NCBI GenBank assembly: GCA_900291925.1
Contig: UWYS01000003.1
Location: 1,054,001-1,118,000, forward strand
Origin: Thecaphora thlaspeos
Taxonomy: Eukaryota; Basidiomycota; Ustilaginomycetes; Urocystidales; Glomosporiaceae
Reading direction: 5' to 3'
DNA length: 64,000 nt
Under the pieces are notes generated by a model. That model did not search any database, was not told where the DNA came from, and saw only the letters and a program-made list of their open reading frames with translations. Made by a program: the position numbers and the translations under genes. Of this stretch, positions 13,801-25,560 are shown piece after piece (position 1 is the stretch's first letter; the number at the start of each line of letters is the position of its first letter).

Positions 13801-14643
13801 GGACAGCTGGCTATCCCGCCTCGCGTGGTGCGGCATCATCGGCTCCTGCGAGCCCGACATCGAAGGCAGTACGTCCGGATGCTGCTGCTGCTGCTCGAAA
13901 GGAAAAGGGCCGCTCGACGAGATTGCCATGCCGGGCTTCGGCGTCGGATAAGCCGTGCGCCTGCCCGCCGTGTTCTCGCCGGCATCTGATCCGGGTGCGT
14001 AGGGCACGTACCGGGCCGCCTCCTTTGGCGTCCGTGGGGGCCAGGCGTCAAAGGCATCGCGGTCGCGGTCGCGGTCCTTGGCGCCGTTGCTCTGGCTCTG
14101 GCCCTTGATGGCTGCCTTGAGCGAGGCAAAAGAGCTCTTTTTGACGGGAAAGGAAAAATTGCTCCCTGTCTGGTGCGAGGGCGAAGGTGGGAAGAAGCCG
14201 CCAGGGCTGGATTCGTAGCGGTTCGGCGGCAGTGGCTGCGGCTGGTGATACGGGGACGAGCCAGAGGTGCCGCTGGTGGGGAAACGGAAGGAGGCGCCAC
14301 CAGCGGACGAGTCGCTGGTGGCGCTTCCCGACCTCCCGTGCCATCCGAGGGCGGCGCCGCGGAAGGGTCCGCCCGCTGATGAGCCCGCGAGCGACGACGG
14401 CATAGTTAGCTTGCCGAGTGCTCTGGAGCCCGACGGGGCAGCCATGGTCGCTGAGTCATGGACAGCCTTAAAAGCTTTCTGGGCGGCAGCGGACATGGTG
14501 GCGCAGGGCGAGCTGCTGTCTTCTAGTGAAAGCCTGCCGCTGTCTACGGCCGAGGATGCGCTGGCCGATGCGACGGGCGAGTGGATCCTCGGAGGCGGAG
14601 CGAAAAGCTCGTCATCGTCGAGGTCGGGAATAACCACCTCCAT
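4856..14643 (-). CDS. TAO3: Furry/Tao3/Mor2-family cell morphogenesis scaffold (PAG1)
   Basis: Very large HEAT/armadillo-like scaffold that binds NDR kinases (Cbk1/Orb6) in the RAM/MOR polarity pathway and acts at sites of polarised growth. Three exons on the minus strand: 14643-12539, 12390-12267 and 12163-4856. Introns of 148 and 103 bp (GTGAGT donors, CAG acceptors) keep phase and give 3178 residues. Residues 1 to about 500 are low-complexity Ser/Gly/Pro/His-rich. The conserved Furry N-terminal domain follows, with FITLTGLKIQ, SRFI, and then GEIS joined across intron 1 to RTRFLPISERFV. The middle is HEAT-like, and the C-terminal 400 residues are disordered, with an alanine run of about 12 near 5280-5310. 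Length matches fungal Tao3/Mor2 (2100-3200). A long open frame on the other strand is only codon-bias shadow. Confidence 0.93.
5268..5310. repeat. GGC/GCA trinucleotide run coding poly-Ala
   Basis: Consecutive GGC and AGC units on the plus strand encode about 12 alanines in the C-terminal disordered part of the Furry-family protein. Such runs vary in length between strains. Confidence 0.6.
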
Positions 14644-16044
14644 CTCTATAGCAGCTCTGCGTCGACCCTGGTAGCCGTGAGGCGGATCAGAGGTCGCCTC
14701 AACGCTTCAAGGGCGCGTTGGGCGGCTGTGAGCTTGGTTGAGGCTCAAAATCCCCAGTGGCGACAAGGTGGCGGAGCGGCAGTGGGGTCAGAGGCGTACG
14801 AGGGGCGCTGCAAAGGTTATCGCGAGAGGTCGCAATGGCGTATGCTTGCGAGGAAGGGTGCAAGAGACGGAGCGAGCGAGACGAGGCGTGCGGAAGGATG
14901 GCCGGGCTGGTCGGTAGAATAGAAGTGCGTTCGTGAGAGGAGTCGTTAGCGGGGCGAGCTGGTGGAACCAGTGGAACCGGCCGATCGCGGTCGGTAAGGG
15001 GAGAGATGAGTGCGTCTGGCTACGTTGTCATGCTGAAAGGGAGAGAGGCGAAGGCAGCAATCCAAGGGAGCGGGAGGCGGGGGCGGTACGAGATGCAGGG
15101 CATGCAGCGAGCACGGCGAGGGTATATCGATGGGTAGACTGACTGACTGGGGACGGGATCCAGCCTCGACGACGGCGATAGGGGCGGACGCCGTGGCGGG
15201 AGAAGCGTGGCGGATCCGGGCCGATGGAAGGGAAGCCTAAGGTCGTGCGGAGGTTCGTTATGTGTGATGGATCGCCATGCGGCGGTGTCGTTTATAGTGA
15301 TGGCGATGGTGGTGGTGGTGGTGGTGGTGGTGGGGCGTAAAGGAGCGCAGCCAGGTGCCAACGCGGGAGAGAAGCAAGACGCGGCCGAGATCCGAAGCAG
15401 CGACGCTCGCACCTGTGCTGGTGGCTTGTGGAGGGCGTAGGCACATGTGGCTGAGCACGGCCAGAGGGGCCAGACACCAGCGTGCTCGCCCGCTTGACAG
15501 AAAAAGCAGAGCGAGGCAGGGCGGGGCGGGGCGGGGCGCGCTTGCTTTGCACGCAGAACGCCAGTCAAAGGTCGAGTCGAGCCGGGCCCTTTTTTTCTCT
15601 AGCCCCGCCCGGCCCTCCTTACCTTCCGACCGTCATCCACCCTCCGCCACCCTCATTCTCATCCTCATCCTCAGCCGCTCTCCGCACCTCCCCCTCTCCC
15701 TCCGCCATCGCCATAGCCACCGCCTTCGACCTCTCTGCGAGACGACGCATCGCTTGCGACTATCCCATTGCCCGCAGCTCGCTTGGGCTACTCCAGTCAT
15801 TCCCTCTCGCCTCCGCTTGCTTTGGCTCATTTCATCGCACACACCGAGTTTGAGACTCGCCTCTCAGCTGACAGAGCTCTTGCGATCTACTGTGCCACCG
15901 TAAAACGACCGCGCGTTATCCGATACGTGCTGCACTTGCTGCTCTCTCTCAGGGCTCCACGCGACGCAATCCGCCACCGAGAGCGCCTTTGCCGCCTACG
16001 GCTCCCGCCTCTGTGCTCATCATCTCCACCATACGCACGCAGCC
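14644..16044. other. Divergent promoter region between the Furry-family gene and MEX67
   Basis: A 1.4-kb gap between two genes transcribed away from each other. It includes a GGT-type tandem run at about 15307-15333 and pyrimidine-rich stretches near 15590-15720 typical of fungal 5' leaders. No coding region is supported. Confidence 0.5.
15307..15333. repeat. (GGT)n microsatellite, about 9 units
   Basis: Nine near-perfect GGT units in the intergenic space between the Furry-family gene and MEX67. Confidence 0.8.
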
Positions 16045-18983
16045 ATGTCGAGAAGGGGCGGAGCACGGGGCGGACACTCGATTTCCGGCACGGCGCTCCG
16101 TAACGCCGGCCTGATGTCGGACGGAGATGTCGGCATGAAGGACGGCGCAGGTCCAAGTCGGTCCAGGGGCGGAGGCCGCTCCGGAAGGGCTTCAGGCACC
16201 GGGCCTGCAAACGTAAGTCTCACCTTCATCCACATCTCTCTTCCCTCCGACGTCCTCACCAGTTTCGCCACCTAGCGCGGAGCGGAGCTCGGCTACGCAA
16301 CGGCCGGTTGTCAGTGAAGCGCGACGCACAACGCTCGCTGAGGAAGGCTATCGGTCCCCACCGTGTTGCTCGACCGCACGCACCCCGCTCGACAACCTGT
16401 CCCGGTCGGCATCTCTAGCTACCGGCAGACGAGGAGGGAACCACGTCAACGGCCCGACAACGAAACCCTTGATCCCGCATTCACACCGCTGCCCCCTCGA
16501 TTGCTCCTTCCATCCATGCAATGCTTCCGAACCGCCCCCTTTCTCTTTCTTCTATTTCCTGCATCAATGCCACCTCAGGATCAGTCCCAGAGCGATGGGC
16601 AGGGGGTTGCCTGCCGTCAGGGCAAGAACGCCACACGGCAGCGCGCCAACCCGCTCGGGACACGACCCAACGCCAGAAAGGGCCAACCCAACGCCGGCGA
16701 CGGCCTGCGACCTGGCAATACCGCTGCCATCCTCGGCAGCGTCCCAAACTCAAAGGCGCGCGGCGGCGTGCCGTTCATCAGCTCCGAGGGCCTTAGGTCT
16801 CACAACGTCGTCTCGATCGTCAAGCGCTTCCTCGAGTCGCGCTGGAACGCCGCGGCAAAGTTCCTCAATCTCGAGGTGAGTTTGCGCTAGCACGGCACGA
16901 TTTTGCCTTCGAGAAGCAGAGCAGCCGCGATGTCTCAACTTGGTTCTGACAGATCTAATTGCTGCCTTCTCTCGCTCCGCAATCGTGTCTACCGCATCAG
17001 AACATGAAAGCCGATCCGATCCTCGCCGCCGAAAACATCAAGCCGCCCGGCGTGGTCGGCTGCCCCAGGGAGCTGGCAAACGTCATGTGGAAGATCTGCT
17101 CCGAGATCTACCCAGATGTGAGTGATGCCGCTCCGCCTTTCGCGCGTTTCTCTGTGAATGGCTCAGCTGCAGCCGCTGACTCTCGTCTCCTGCATCAATG
17201 TATCGCATGGCTGCACAGGTCGTTACCATCTCACTGGCCAGCAATGAGCTCTCCAATCTCGGACCCGTCAACACATTGCCCAGCTTCCTGCCGAAGCTAC
17301 AGGTGAGTTTTGAGGGGTTGAGTCAAGCGCCCTCTTGATCAATCCTTGCCTCGGCGCCTGTTGCTCGGCGCTCAGCCTTCAACTGACAGCTCAACTCTGC
17401 CTCCCCTCCGACCCCCGCCTCCTTTGAATCCTCGCAGAATCTTTCCCTAGAGGGCAACGAGCTCCGATGGGCGAAGGACCTCGACACAATGGCCAACAAC
17501 AAGCGGGGCCGCTTCGAAGCGCTCAAGGAGCTCTTGCTTACGGGTAATCCGGTCCACTCGAACGCGGTGGCCGCCGGCAACGAGGAGGGGTACCGGCTCG
17601 AGATCCTCTCGAGATTCCCAAAACTTACGATGCTAGATCAGAAGCTAGTCACGCCGACCGAGTCCGGCTTTGCCAACCTACCGCGGTCGAGCAAATCGAA
17701 GAAGCTCGACGCTGACGCTGCCCAGGTGCCGTTGCGCAACTTCCCGATTCAGAACAAGTCCGGCTTCGTCGACAGCGACGCCGGCACCATCGTACCCACC
17801 TTTTTGTCCAAGTGAGTCTTGCCGATGAGTTGGGCCCATTCTTGAGAGCGTCTTGGTCTGGCGAAACCGCAGGCATCAATGCTGATGCCCATGCTGATGC
17901 TGACCCTGTCTCATTCTTCGTGCCCCACCTCGTTCATTCCGCACCGCTGCAGGTTTTTTGCTCTCTACGACGCCGACCGCGGCGCGCTCAAGGACGCTTA
18001 CGCGCCGTCCGCCCAGTTCTCCTTCTGCATCAACGTCAACCCGGCGCCGAGGGCCAAGGCGGCCGGCTACCTCCACACGATGCCACACCAGAAGGGGCTC
18101 AACTTTGAGCGGTGGACGACGTGCGGCAGCCGCAACCTGATGCGCCTTCACATGTCCAAATCGCGCAACACGGCGCTCCACCAGGGCAGCGCGCGGATCG
18201 TCGAGATGCTCGCCAAACTGCCGGGGACGACCCATCCGCTGACGGACGCCTCCAAGTTCGTCTTTGACGCCTGGGTGATGCCGAACGTTGTTCTCGGCGC
18301 GAGCATCCGGGCAGGCGAGAAGCCTGAGGCGGTCCTCTTCATCAGCGTTCACGGCGAGTTTGCCGAGCTCCCCTCGACCGGCGTGCGGTCATTCGACCGA
18401 ACTTTTGTTGTCGCGCCTGTCCCACCAGGCTCGGAGGCGGTCAACGCCGGGTGGCCCTGCGTCATCCTCTCGGACCAGATGACGGTCCGCCACTATTCCG
18501 GCACCGCAGCCTGGGCCCTCGACACGCTGCCGACCGGAGCGGTCGGCGCGGCTCCGATGCCAGCGATGCCCACACCGGCGGCAGCAGCTGCACCGGCTAA
18601 CGGCGCGACAGCCGCGATCCCCAGCCTCCCCACGCACCTACAGAACCAGGCGCCGGCGCCCGGGCTCAACGAGCAGCAGCACACCTTTTCGCTCCAGCTG
18701 GCCGCACAGACCGGCCTCATCTACCAGTTCGCGGTCCAGTGCCTCCAGGAGAACGGGTGGGACCCCAACCTCGCGATGACCAACTTCCAGGCTCTGAAGG
18801 TGAGTGAAGCACGCAGCGGTAAGCCCCGCGAGACCGGAGTGCGCAGCCTCTGTCATCCTGGCTGCTCAACAGCAAAGACTAACGCCAGCCTTGTCCATCG
18901 CTCTCGTGACAAAACTTTCTCGCCCCTTTTTTCATGGGCAGGCAAGCAACGCGATCCCCCCAGAGGCCTTTGCGCCGGCTTGA
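16045..18983 (+). CDS. MEX67: mRNA export receptor Mex67/NXF1
   Basis: Carries mRNPs through nuclear pores as a heterodimer with Mtr2. Seven exons: 16045-16212, 16579-16875, 17001-17117, 17219-17302, 17438-17811, 17953-18799 and 18942-18983. All phases agree and yield 642 residues. Residues 1-56 are Gly/Arg-rich. RFLESRWNAAAKFLNLE leads into the leucine-rich repeats (about 140-300; LASNELSNLG, LSLEGNELRW). The NTF2-like domain starts near 338 (FLSKFFALYDADRGALKDAY) and ends near 530. An Ala/Pro linker is followed by the UBA-like TAP-C domain (about 585-642; ALQFAVQCLQENGWD-type helix) that binds FG repeats. The last exon is only 13 codons (ASNAIPPEAFAPA). The first intron (366 bp) is the longest accepted here. 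NUP82, a docking nucleoporin, is also in this window, but far away. Confidence 0.93.
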
Positions 18984-19777
18984 TCTCCGTCCGTTTGAGT
19001 CCTCGAAGCTTTCCGCGCGGGACCGCAGCAATCTCGCCTGGACCTCGACCTCGGCCTTCCAAGTGAACCATAGAACATCCTCTTTACGCCCTAGCATCAC
19101 CCGGCATTCCGTCCTTGATGCGACTATTCCTACTACACAACGATCGGGTCCCCTCTCTTGACTTTTGTCTCTTAAACCTTCTGTACTGTACTACCATCCA
19201 AATCAACCGCAAAGCAACAAGGCAACGGAGCTGACGAACAGCTACAACTCCCCACCTTCTTGAGCCTGATTGAGAAGTGAGAGTCCGACGGCTGTTGACG
19301 CGGTGTACTTCGACCGTTGAGACAAGACGAAGCGAGGGTCGAAACGGACGATGCCATGACAAACGTTTTAGAAAGGTTGACGAGAAAGGGGCGTCGTATG
19401 GAGCTTGTCACCTTTTGGCGCAGTCACTGGATGAGGCTCTTGTTTTCGACGCCTTCAAAACGCCCCTCGAGTCGGGGCGTGATGACGAGGAGGGAAGTGG
19501 ACGATAGATCGACGTAAGGTTGTTCGAGGGCGGGGCGGAGGTCTGTGAGGTTGAGTAAAAAGAGAGAACGCGAGAGTGGTTCGTACCAGATAGGGGACGA
19601 GAAGCGAGGGGGGTCGACTCTCGGTCCGTCCCTCTTCTCTCACTGGACGATGGATGAATGGAAAAGGACGCCGACAGACCCATTCGCTCTTCCTCTTCAT
19701 ACCATCCATCACCTCTCCAATCCGCTGTACGACCATCAAGACAATCTCCCCCCTCTTTTTTCTTCTTCGACGTCGAC
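18984..19777. other. Intergenic after MEX67
   Basis: It holds the MEX67 3' end and the promoter of the small secreted gene. Two copies of the GTACT pentamer lie at 19183-19192. No coding region supported. Confidence 0.45.
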
Positions 19778-20352
19778 ATGCATATTACGTCTCTCCTCAT
19801 CATCTTGTTTTTTCCCATGATACTCTCCCAACCTCTGGGTCGACACACCCATCGATCTGATTTCATCCATCTCACTAAACGAGTAGTCGCTCAGTCGCCC
19901 AATTCAGCCGAAGTGGCTGGTCTGTTAGCTACTATCCTCGGTGCACCCGGTAGGTCCACCTGCCTTGTCCCCAATTTCCCTTTTCTATCCGTTCTTCTTT
20001 TCTTCTCGCTCACGTCCTTCGACTTCTCCGCCATGGTCCGGGTTACGGAAAAAATGATACAGGAGCAATCTTCGGACCATCACTGATATATTCCTACCTA
20101 AACATTCGAGGACACGATGAAGCTCTTATCCAGGCAGCGTATTATAAGAAACAGAGACAGATCATAGCGGCGCATGAGGAGAGGTTGAGGAGGCAACAGT
20201 TGGATAAGTTGAAAGGGGTCGGAGAACGAGGAGGTGCAGCAGGTGGAGGAGAAAGGGAAGGGAAGGGAGGTGTGATGGTAGGTGGAATGGAAGATGCTAA
20301 GGATGGTCGAACGCATGATGCTTCGACCGTGGTCACCGCGGCGGCCGTTTGA
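19778..20352 (+). CDS. Small secreted or membrane protein with Kex2-like site
   Basis: Two exons, 19778-19949 and 20063-20352, joined by a 113-bp intron (donor GTAGGT, acceptor ATACAG); phases match and give 153 residues. Residues 1-18 look like a signal peptide (SLLIILFFPMIL, then Ser-Gln). A dibasic K34-R35 preceded by Leu-Thr fits Kex2 processing. Residues about 44-70 are hydrophobic with small residues (GLLATILGAPGAIFGPSLIY) and could be a membrane segment. The rest is a charged helix (AAYYKKQRQIIAAHEERLRRQQ) followed by a Gly/Glu-rich tail. I do not recognise a family. A longer in-frame start upstream exists but would bury the signal peptide. It is convergent with MDP1. Confidence 0.6.
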
Positions 20353-20624
20353 CGCAACGCTGAAAGCGAGAGAGACGGGGAGGTAGAATCGGATGGATGC
20401 GTCAAAGGGTTATCGACGGAGCAAAAACGAGTCAGCACGATGTCGTTCTCATGTCCAAGTGCTCCCCTACCGTTCAATCAGAGGTACCACAATCACGGCA
20501 ACAGCTATCACTCCACAATACAAACTCCCTCTTTGTGCGCCTCTTATGTATATTCCACTCGGCTCTATACGCTCTATATCCCGATCGCAGGCCGACATCT
20601 ACTCTTGCTCTCTTTGACGAATCT

Positions 20625-21856
20625 CTACACCAACCCCGCCCCCCTCGCTACGTCCTCGCTCTCGTCCAACTCTCCACGTTCCTTCATCCTACTCAAGCTC
20701 TTTGCTCTCCACTCTCTGATCCCTCGCTCGAACGTCGCCAAATCCGTCCCGCTATGTCCGACCAGAACGAAATGAACACCGAGCTTCGTCGCTACTTCCG
20801 CTATCAGTTGCCCCAGAACGTGGCGTGCGGTCCGAGAGAGACAAGGGAGGGCGATCCACGGTGTCAGCGAAGATGTACGAGAGCGACAACAAGAGGGACA
20901 GTGATTTGGATGTACAGTTTCTTCCTTCGTCATCGAAGAATGCCATGTCTGCATAGTCGATCCCGGAATCTTGATGAAGCTGACGGAAGTGTGCGATCTT
21001 GGAGCCAGAGTAGATTTCGAGGTAGTCGAAGAGTGCTACGGGCCCGATGTTATCCGACGAACGACAAGAGGGTAAGGGACGCAATTCAGTCTCTTGGCCT
21101 CGCAATACAGCTTTGCTGCTCCGTAGGCGGAACTTACAGATGGCTTTGACGAGCCTTCTAGCGGGTGTAGCGCCCTTGTTGCCCCTTGCCTTTCCTCTCG
21201 TCGCGTGTTCCTCTTCCTCCTGCTCGTCTTTGTCGGAAGCCGACCTGGGTACGAACTCTGCATCATCGACGAGCATCAATCCGTTAAGAGCCTGTCTGGC
21301 CGCTGGAGGGGCACAGGTGCGTGAGGCGGCTGCAATCTCTACACCGTGTCGTTTCAGGTAGAAGAGGATCGACCTGTAGGTCGCGGATACGACGTGTGGT
21401 GTTGGGTCAGTGTCAGCAGGACGTGCGAGGAAGGAAGGAAGGAAGAAAGAGAGGAAGAGAGATGAAGCTGTACATACGAAACATGAGGAAAGAAGGCTAG
21501 CGGTTGGTTGTACCTATCGACGACCCTGTTCACTGCATTGCCCTTGCGCTTCAGAGGTGGATCGACGTGTGTATCTACCCACAGCTGCAGAGCCAATCCA
21601 CGTTTCTCCCACGTCAGCTAACGCGCACATCCACAGGGACATCGAACGTCAGAGAGTGGAGGGCACTTACGGGCCACAGCGTATAGTCGAGATCGAAGAC
21701 GACCATCTTGGGGAGAGGCTGGCCGAGTCGTTCGAGGGAAGCGACGACGCCCGGGATGGACTCGTCGAACTGGTAGGAGGCGGCTACTTGGTTATCGTCG
21801 GCGGCAGCGGCAGGAGAGGAAGTCGACGAGTTCTTTTGGTGGCGCTTCTTGACCAT
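20625..21856 (-). CDS. MDP1: Magnesium-dependent phosphatase 1-like HAD phosphatase
   Basis: HAD-superfamily phosphatase of the MDP-1 type, which acts on phosphotyrosine, sugar phosphates and glycation products in mammals. Five exons on the minus strand: 21856-21671, 21584-21478, 21373-21138, 21035-20916 and 20800-20625; all phases agree (274 residues). Motif I is FDLDYTLWP with both catalytic aspartates, followed by WVDTHVDPP. Motif II is AAASRT, the motif III lysine is in YSGSK, and motif IV is FFDDEGRN. The donor of intron 4 is the weaker GTACAT. The protein is about 100 residues longer than human MDP1. Part of this is an N-terminal extension and part is a charged insertion of about 45 residues (SASDKDEQEEEE onwards) between motifs II and III. 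Confidence 0.85.
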
Positions 21857-22100
21857 GTCTATGTAGAGAGGAGATGTGGGGCCGTAGTCGGGGTGGGCGG
21901 TGGTGGTGGTGGTGGCGGAGGTAGAGTAAAGAGGAGCGAGCACACAGACAGAAAAGGAACAAAACAAGAACAGAGCGGCGGAGAGAGACACGAGCGATGG
22001 AGGTCTGCTCCGCTGCGGCTCAGTTGGCATTTCGCGCATCGTGCATCCTGCCACAGTACACAGCGCCAACGTCCGCAGAAGCCAGAGCAACCACGGTCCG

Positions 22101-23929
22101 CTATGATGCCGCCACCTCTGCCTCGCCCCCACTGCCCTCGCCGTCATCGTCAACGTCCTCCTCACAATCTCGCTTCTCCTCCTCGTCGTCCTCTTCCGCC
22201 ACTTCAATGGCACGCTCCGCCTTGCGGACGCGCGTGCGGCACCTCAGGCACTCCCACCCGCCAGCATCCCCCAGCTCGTCCTCCATCTCCTCGTCCAGCA
22301 GCTTGCTCGCTATGCAGTAGTAGCAGTACCTGCAACCACATGGCTGCACGCTGTAAGGCGTGTGGATCAGCGCATCGGCATACGCGAGGCCGTCCGGGGA
22401 CACACCCAGGCTCTGGGACGAAGCCAGTGACCGTGTCCCAGCAGCCGCGCCCGTCGTTGGTGGCCGGTTGGGCGCCAGCAGGCCCGACGAAGGGTCAAGC
22501 GGATCGCTAGCCGGGATACCCATGCTCATACCGCCCGAGCCGACCTGCGTCGGATCGACGTTGACGCCAGCCGCCTTTTCCATCCTCTCGAAGCAGATGG
22601 CGCAGCACGGCTTCGGCAGCGCCCAGTAGCGGCCTCGGTTCTCGTCGGCCTCCGACTGCTTGCCATTCTCCGTCCTCGAGACGACGTTGCGCAGCAAGGG
22701 GAGCGAGACGGCCCTTCGGTCAAAGCGGGCCTTGCCCTGCGTGTCCCTCGTCAGACCGACCCGCGACGAGATGGCCATTGGCAGGACACGTAGCAGCACC
22801 GAGAGGAGGCGTGGATGCGTCGGTAGCCGGACGAGCCGCCTAAATAGCCGCCTTGGCCTCACGAGCGGCAAGAGGAAGAGCAGGAACTCCTGCAGATTTG
22901 AAAGGAGCGTCAGGAGTTCTAGGTCGTCAGCTTTCTCGAAGGCCGGGGCACGGATCTCGCTCATGAGGGCATCCACTCCTTCGAACTCACGGTAAAGGCG
23001 TGCCAGACGAGCTGTCGGTTAAGGAACTCGAACGAGACGTTGCGGTTCATTGTGCGTTGGGCGTAGGTGAGGCGCATGCCGAGCAGGCGGTCTGCCACTG
23101 AGCGGTACTTGCCGTTGTTGAGAAAAACGGAAAAGTTGACCAGCACCGCGGCCGCCCACAGGCGCTGTGCATAGTCGGTCAGCGACCACGCCCTCCGCCG
23201 GATGTCGTTGGATGGCATGTCGGAGAAGTTGAGCGACGTCATGCGGTCCTGGACCTTGGTCCCGAGATAAGGGAAGATGATGGTGAGCAAGGGGTAGAGG
23301 GAGAGCTGGAGCCTGCTGAGCGGCTGGTCGCGCGCCGTCGACTGAAGCCCGCCCTCGTGGGCCCACTCGTTGCGGAATTTGAGGTTCTGGAGCATTGAGC
23401 CATAGCTTGTGCCGCGATCCCAAACGCTGAACTTGAAGAGGATCAGCTTGAAGAAAAGGAGCAGTTCTGGCTCGAGGTCGGCCGGCAGCGTGGAGCGTAT
23501 TAGCCCAAGGGCCTTCATGACGGGGTCGAGGAGGAGTTCCGACAGCTCGCGGTCGAGGAGCTCGGCATCGAGCTGGTTGACACGCTGGATGCGGAGGATG
23601 GGCGTGGGGAAGCGGTGGAGCGACTTGCGGATGCTGTTGATCGAGTCTGAGGCGGCCTGGGCAGCGTCGTGGTAGAAGGTCGGCTGCTGAGGCGACACCG
23701 ACGAGGATGGGCCGGCGGTGTCCGAATGCTGTGCGTGGGCTGAAATAGAAGAGGAGGCAGCCTCTGCCGGTGTCGCTGCCGGTGCTGCCAGCGCGGCGGA
23801 GGTCGAGGGAGTCGGCCCTGCGATTTCGGAGGACGAAGAAGGCGGCAATGCGAGGTGGTCCTGTCCGCTGCCGGCCGCGACGCCCGTGGCTGCTAGGGGT
23901 ACCGATGGTGTGCCTCTGTCGTCGGTCAT
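22101..23929 (-). CDS. PEX2: Peroxisomal RING E3 ligase PEX2 with altered RING
   Basis: Integral peroxisomal membrane protein. With PEX10 and PEX12 it forms the ligase that ubiquitinates the receptor PEX5 for recycling. Exons on the minus strand are 23929-22991 and 22889-22101, with a 101-bp phase-0 intron (575 residues). The ATG at 23929 sits in a good context (AACAATGACC); the frame extends upstream only from a GTG. The Pex2/10/12 N-terminal region is clear: LRIQRVNQLDAELLDREL, SVWDRGTSYGSMLQNLKFRNEW, then NRQLVWHAFTEFLLFLLPLV across the splice. RING ligands are C409, C412, C497, C499, C502, C505, C527 and C530. The usual His (position 4) is Cys in PCGCRYC, and 84 residues separate ligands 2 and 3. 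The C-terminus is strongly acidic. Confidence 0.88.
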
Positions 23930-24865
23930 TGTTACTGGAATCTGCTGGCTGGTGAAAAAGGAGTGAGAGGAGGGCTGATGGCAGTCAGGAGGGAAGGAAG
24001 GAAGATGGCAGTCAGGGTCGAAAGCCTTGCCCGCACCCGACTTCACACACGGACAAGCGAATGCCTTTCAGCCGACGGGCGCGAGAGAAGCCGGTCCGAC
24101 CAAGCCGGAGAGACGCCAATCTGCTTCACTCGCACGATAGAATGTCGCTTGCGTCGGTCAGCGGGGCCGCCTCTCGGCTGAGCCTCCCACCTTGGTTCGC
24201 TCTCCACCATGACCCTCCCCGATGCCAATGCTCCCTGCCTGCTGCAGATGCCTATGACCACCTTGGCCGGCTTTTGAAGAGTTCTGCTCTAAAGCGCCGT
24301 AGTCACTGCGCCCCGAGAAGCCGCGCGACTCTCCCAGCATGGCAGGCAGATGGACCGGGAGGCCGTCACCACCGACTGAGCGCGCGCCTACGTCGCGACA
24401 CAAGCCGCTGCCGGGTGAGAAGGCTCTGACATCGTGTCCACGGTGGCGACTCTTTCGTGCTTGCCGTGGCCTCGAGGTTTTCTTCCTTTTCCTTGGTACC
24501 ATCGCGCGTATCGAGCTTTGGCAAAGCTCGACCGTTGCTACAGCAAGGCTGACTAGCCGGGCCGAGCCGGAAGTGGCTATAGACGCCGGAGCCGCGCCGA
24601 CTGATGCAGGGGCAAAACGAGAGATGCATGGCTGGAGCTGAGCACGCCAGCTGCCGCAGAAGCACCATTCGGGCCGGGCCGCTGACAGACATGGTCATCG
24701 TCGTCGTCGCCGTCGTCGCGACGCTTTGACTCTGCCACGGCATCGTCTTGCGTTGGTCCGTCGCTGACGGTTTGTCGCGACATCGCCCGAAGGCGTCAGT
24801 CCGCTCTCGCGCCGTCGACCCAGCTGCCGCCGTGTGTCGATAGAACACGATCCCGATGGCTACTG

Positions 24866-24903
24866 CATGCTGGCCTAAGACTAGGCCAGACCAGGCCAGC
24901 ATG
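24866..24903. repeat. Inverted repeat, 11-bp arms
   Basis: CATGCTGGCCT at 24866-24876 pairs with AGGCCAGCATG at 24893-24903 across a 16-base spacer. It could form a hairpin or be a paired binding site. Confidence 0.6.
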
Positions 24904-25560
24904 GCGTAGTCAAGGGGTGTGAACGGTAAGGCGTAGCGGCGGTTGGCCGAGTCTCGGATCGGCGGCGGTGTCTTTGGCTGGCTCCTGCCTGGCTGGGTCG
25001 CTGGCCTGCCTACCTCGCGCTGCCACCGTCCGGCAGGCAAGAGGAAGGTGGAAGGTGGGACGGCCGTCGCCTTGTGACCCGCCACACAGAGGGGCTACAG
25101 TAGAAAGCAGAGAGAGACAAAGGCGTGTCGCAAAGTTTCAAGAGTTGGTGCAGCTACAGTGGCCTCTGTACCGGGGCGTGCAGTACAAGGCGAGACAGGC
25201 GTAGTGCCCCTTTGCTCGGCCACCGAGCGCCTATGTCGGCATGAAAGGCAGCTTCAAGAGCCCGCGCGCCCCCTTTTGGCTCTGGCTCTGGCCTTGAGCT
25301 TGGCCTGCAGACGTCCCTCCCACCTCGGCCCTGCAGCTCATCTTCCGCTCTGGCTCGGCTGGCCTCTGCGGGGCGCGGCCGACGTGCTTGCTACATACAT
25401 ACATAACTAACGCCTCTTTTCCCCAAGGCCTCCCTCCTCCCTCCTCCCTCCTCCTTCCTCCCTTTCCACCACCACCATCCACCCCACTCTCCTCGCAACT
25501 CAACTCAGAACCTCTCTACTCGGACACGCTCCTACCGCTGCCCCAACACTCCCTTACACG

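Noticed and set aside
12436..13989. 517-codon plus-strand frame
   Set aside because: Antisense shadow of exon 1 of the Furry-family gene, and it crosses a well-supported intron.
23930..24046. 39-residue N-terminal extension of PEX2
   Set aside because: It begins at GTG; the ATG at 23929 has a good context and a compact N-terminus.
24366..25085. 239-codon minus-strand frame with a hydrophobic segment (LDYAMLAWSGLVLGQ)
   Set aside because: It starts at GTG, has no recognisable homology, and the hydrophobic part coincides with the inverted repeat at 24866-24903. No splice model improves it.
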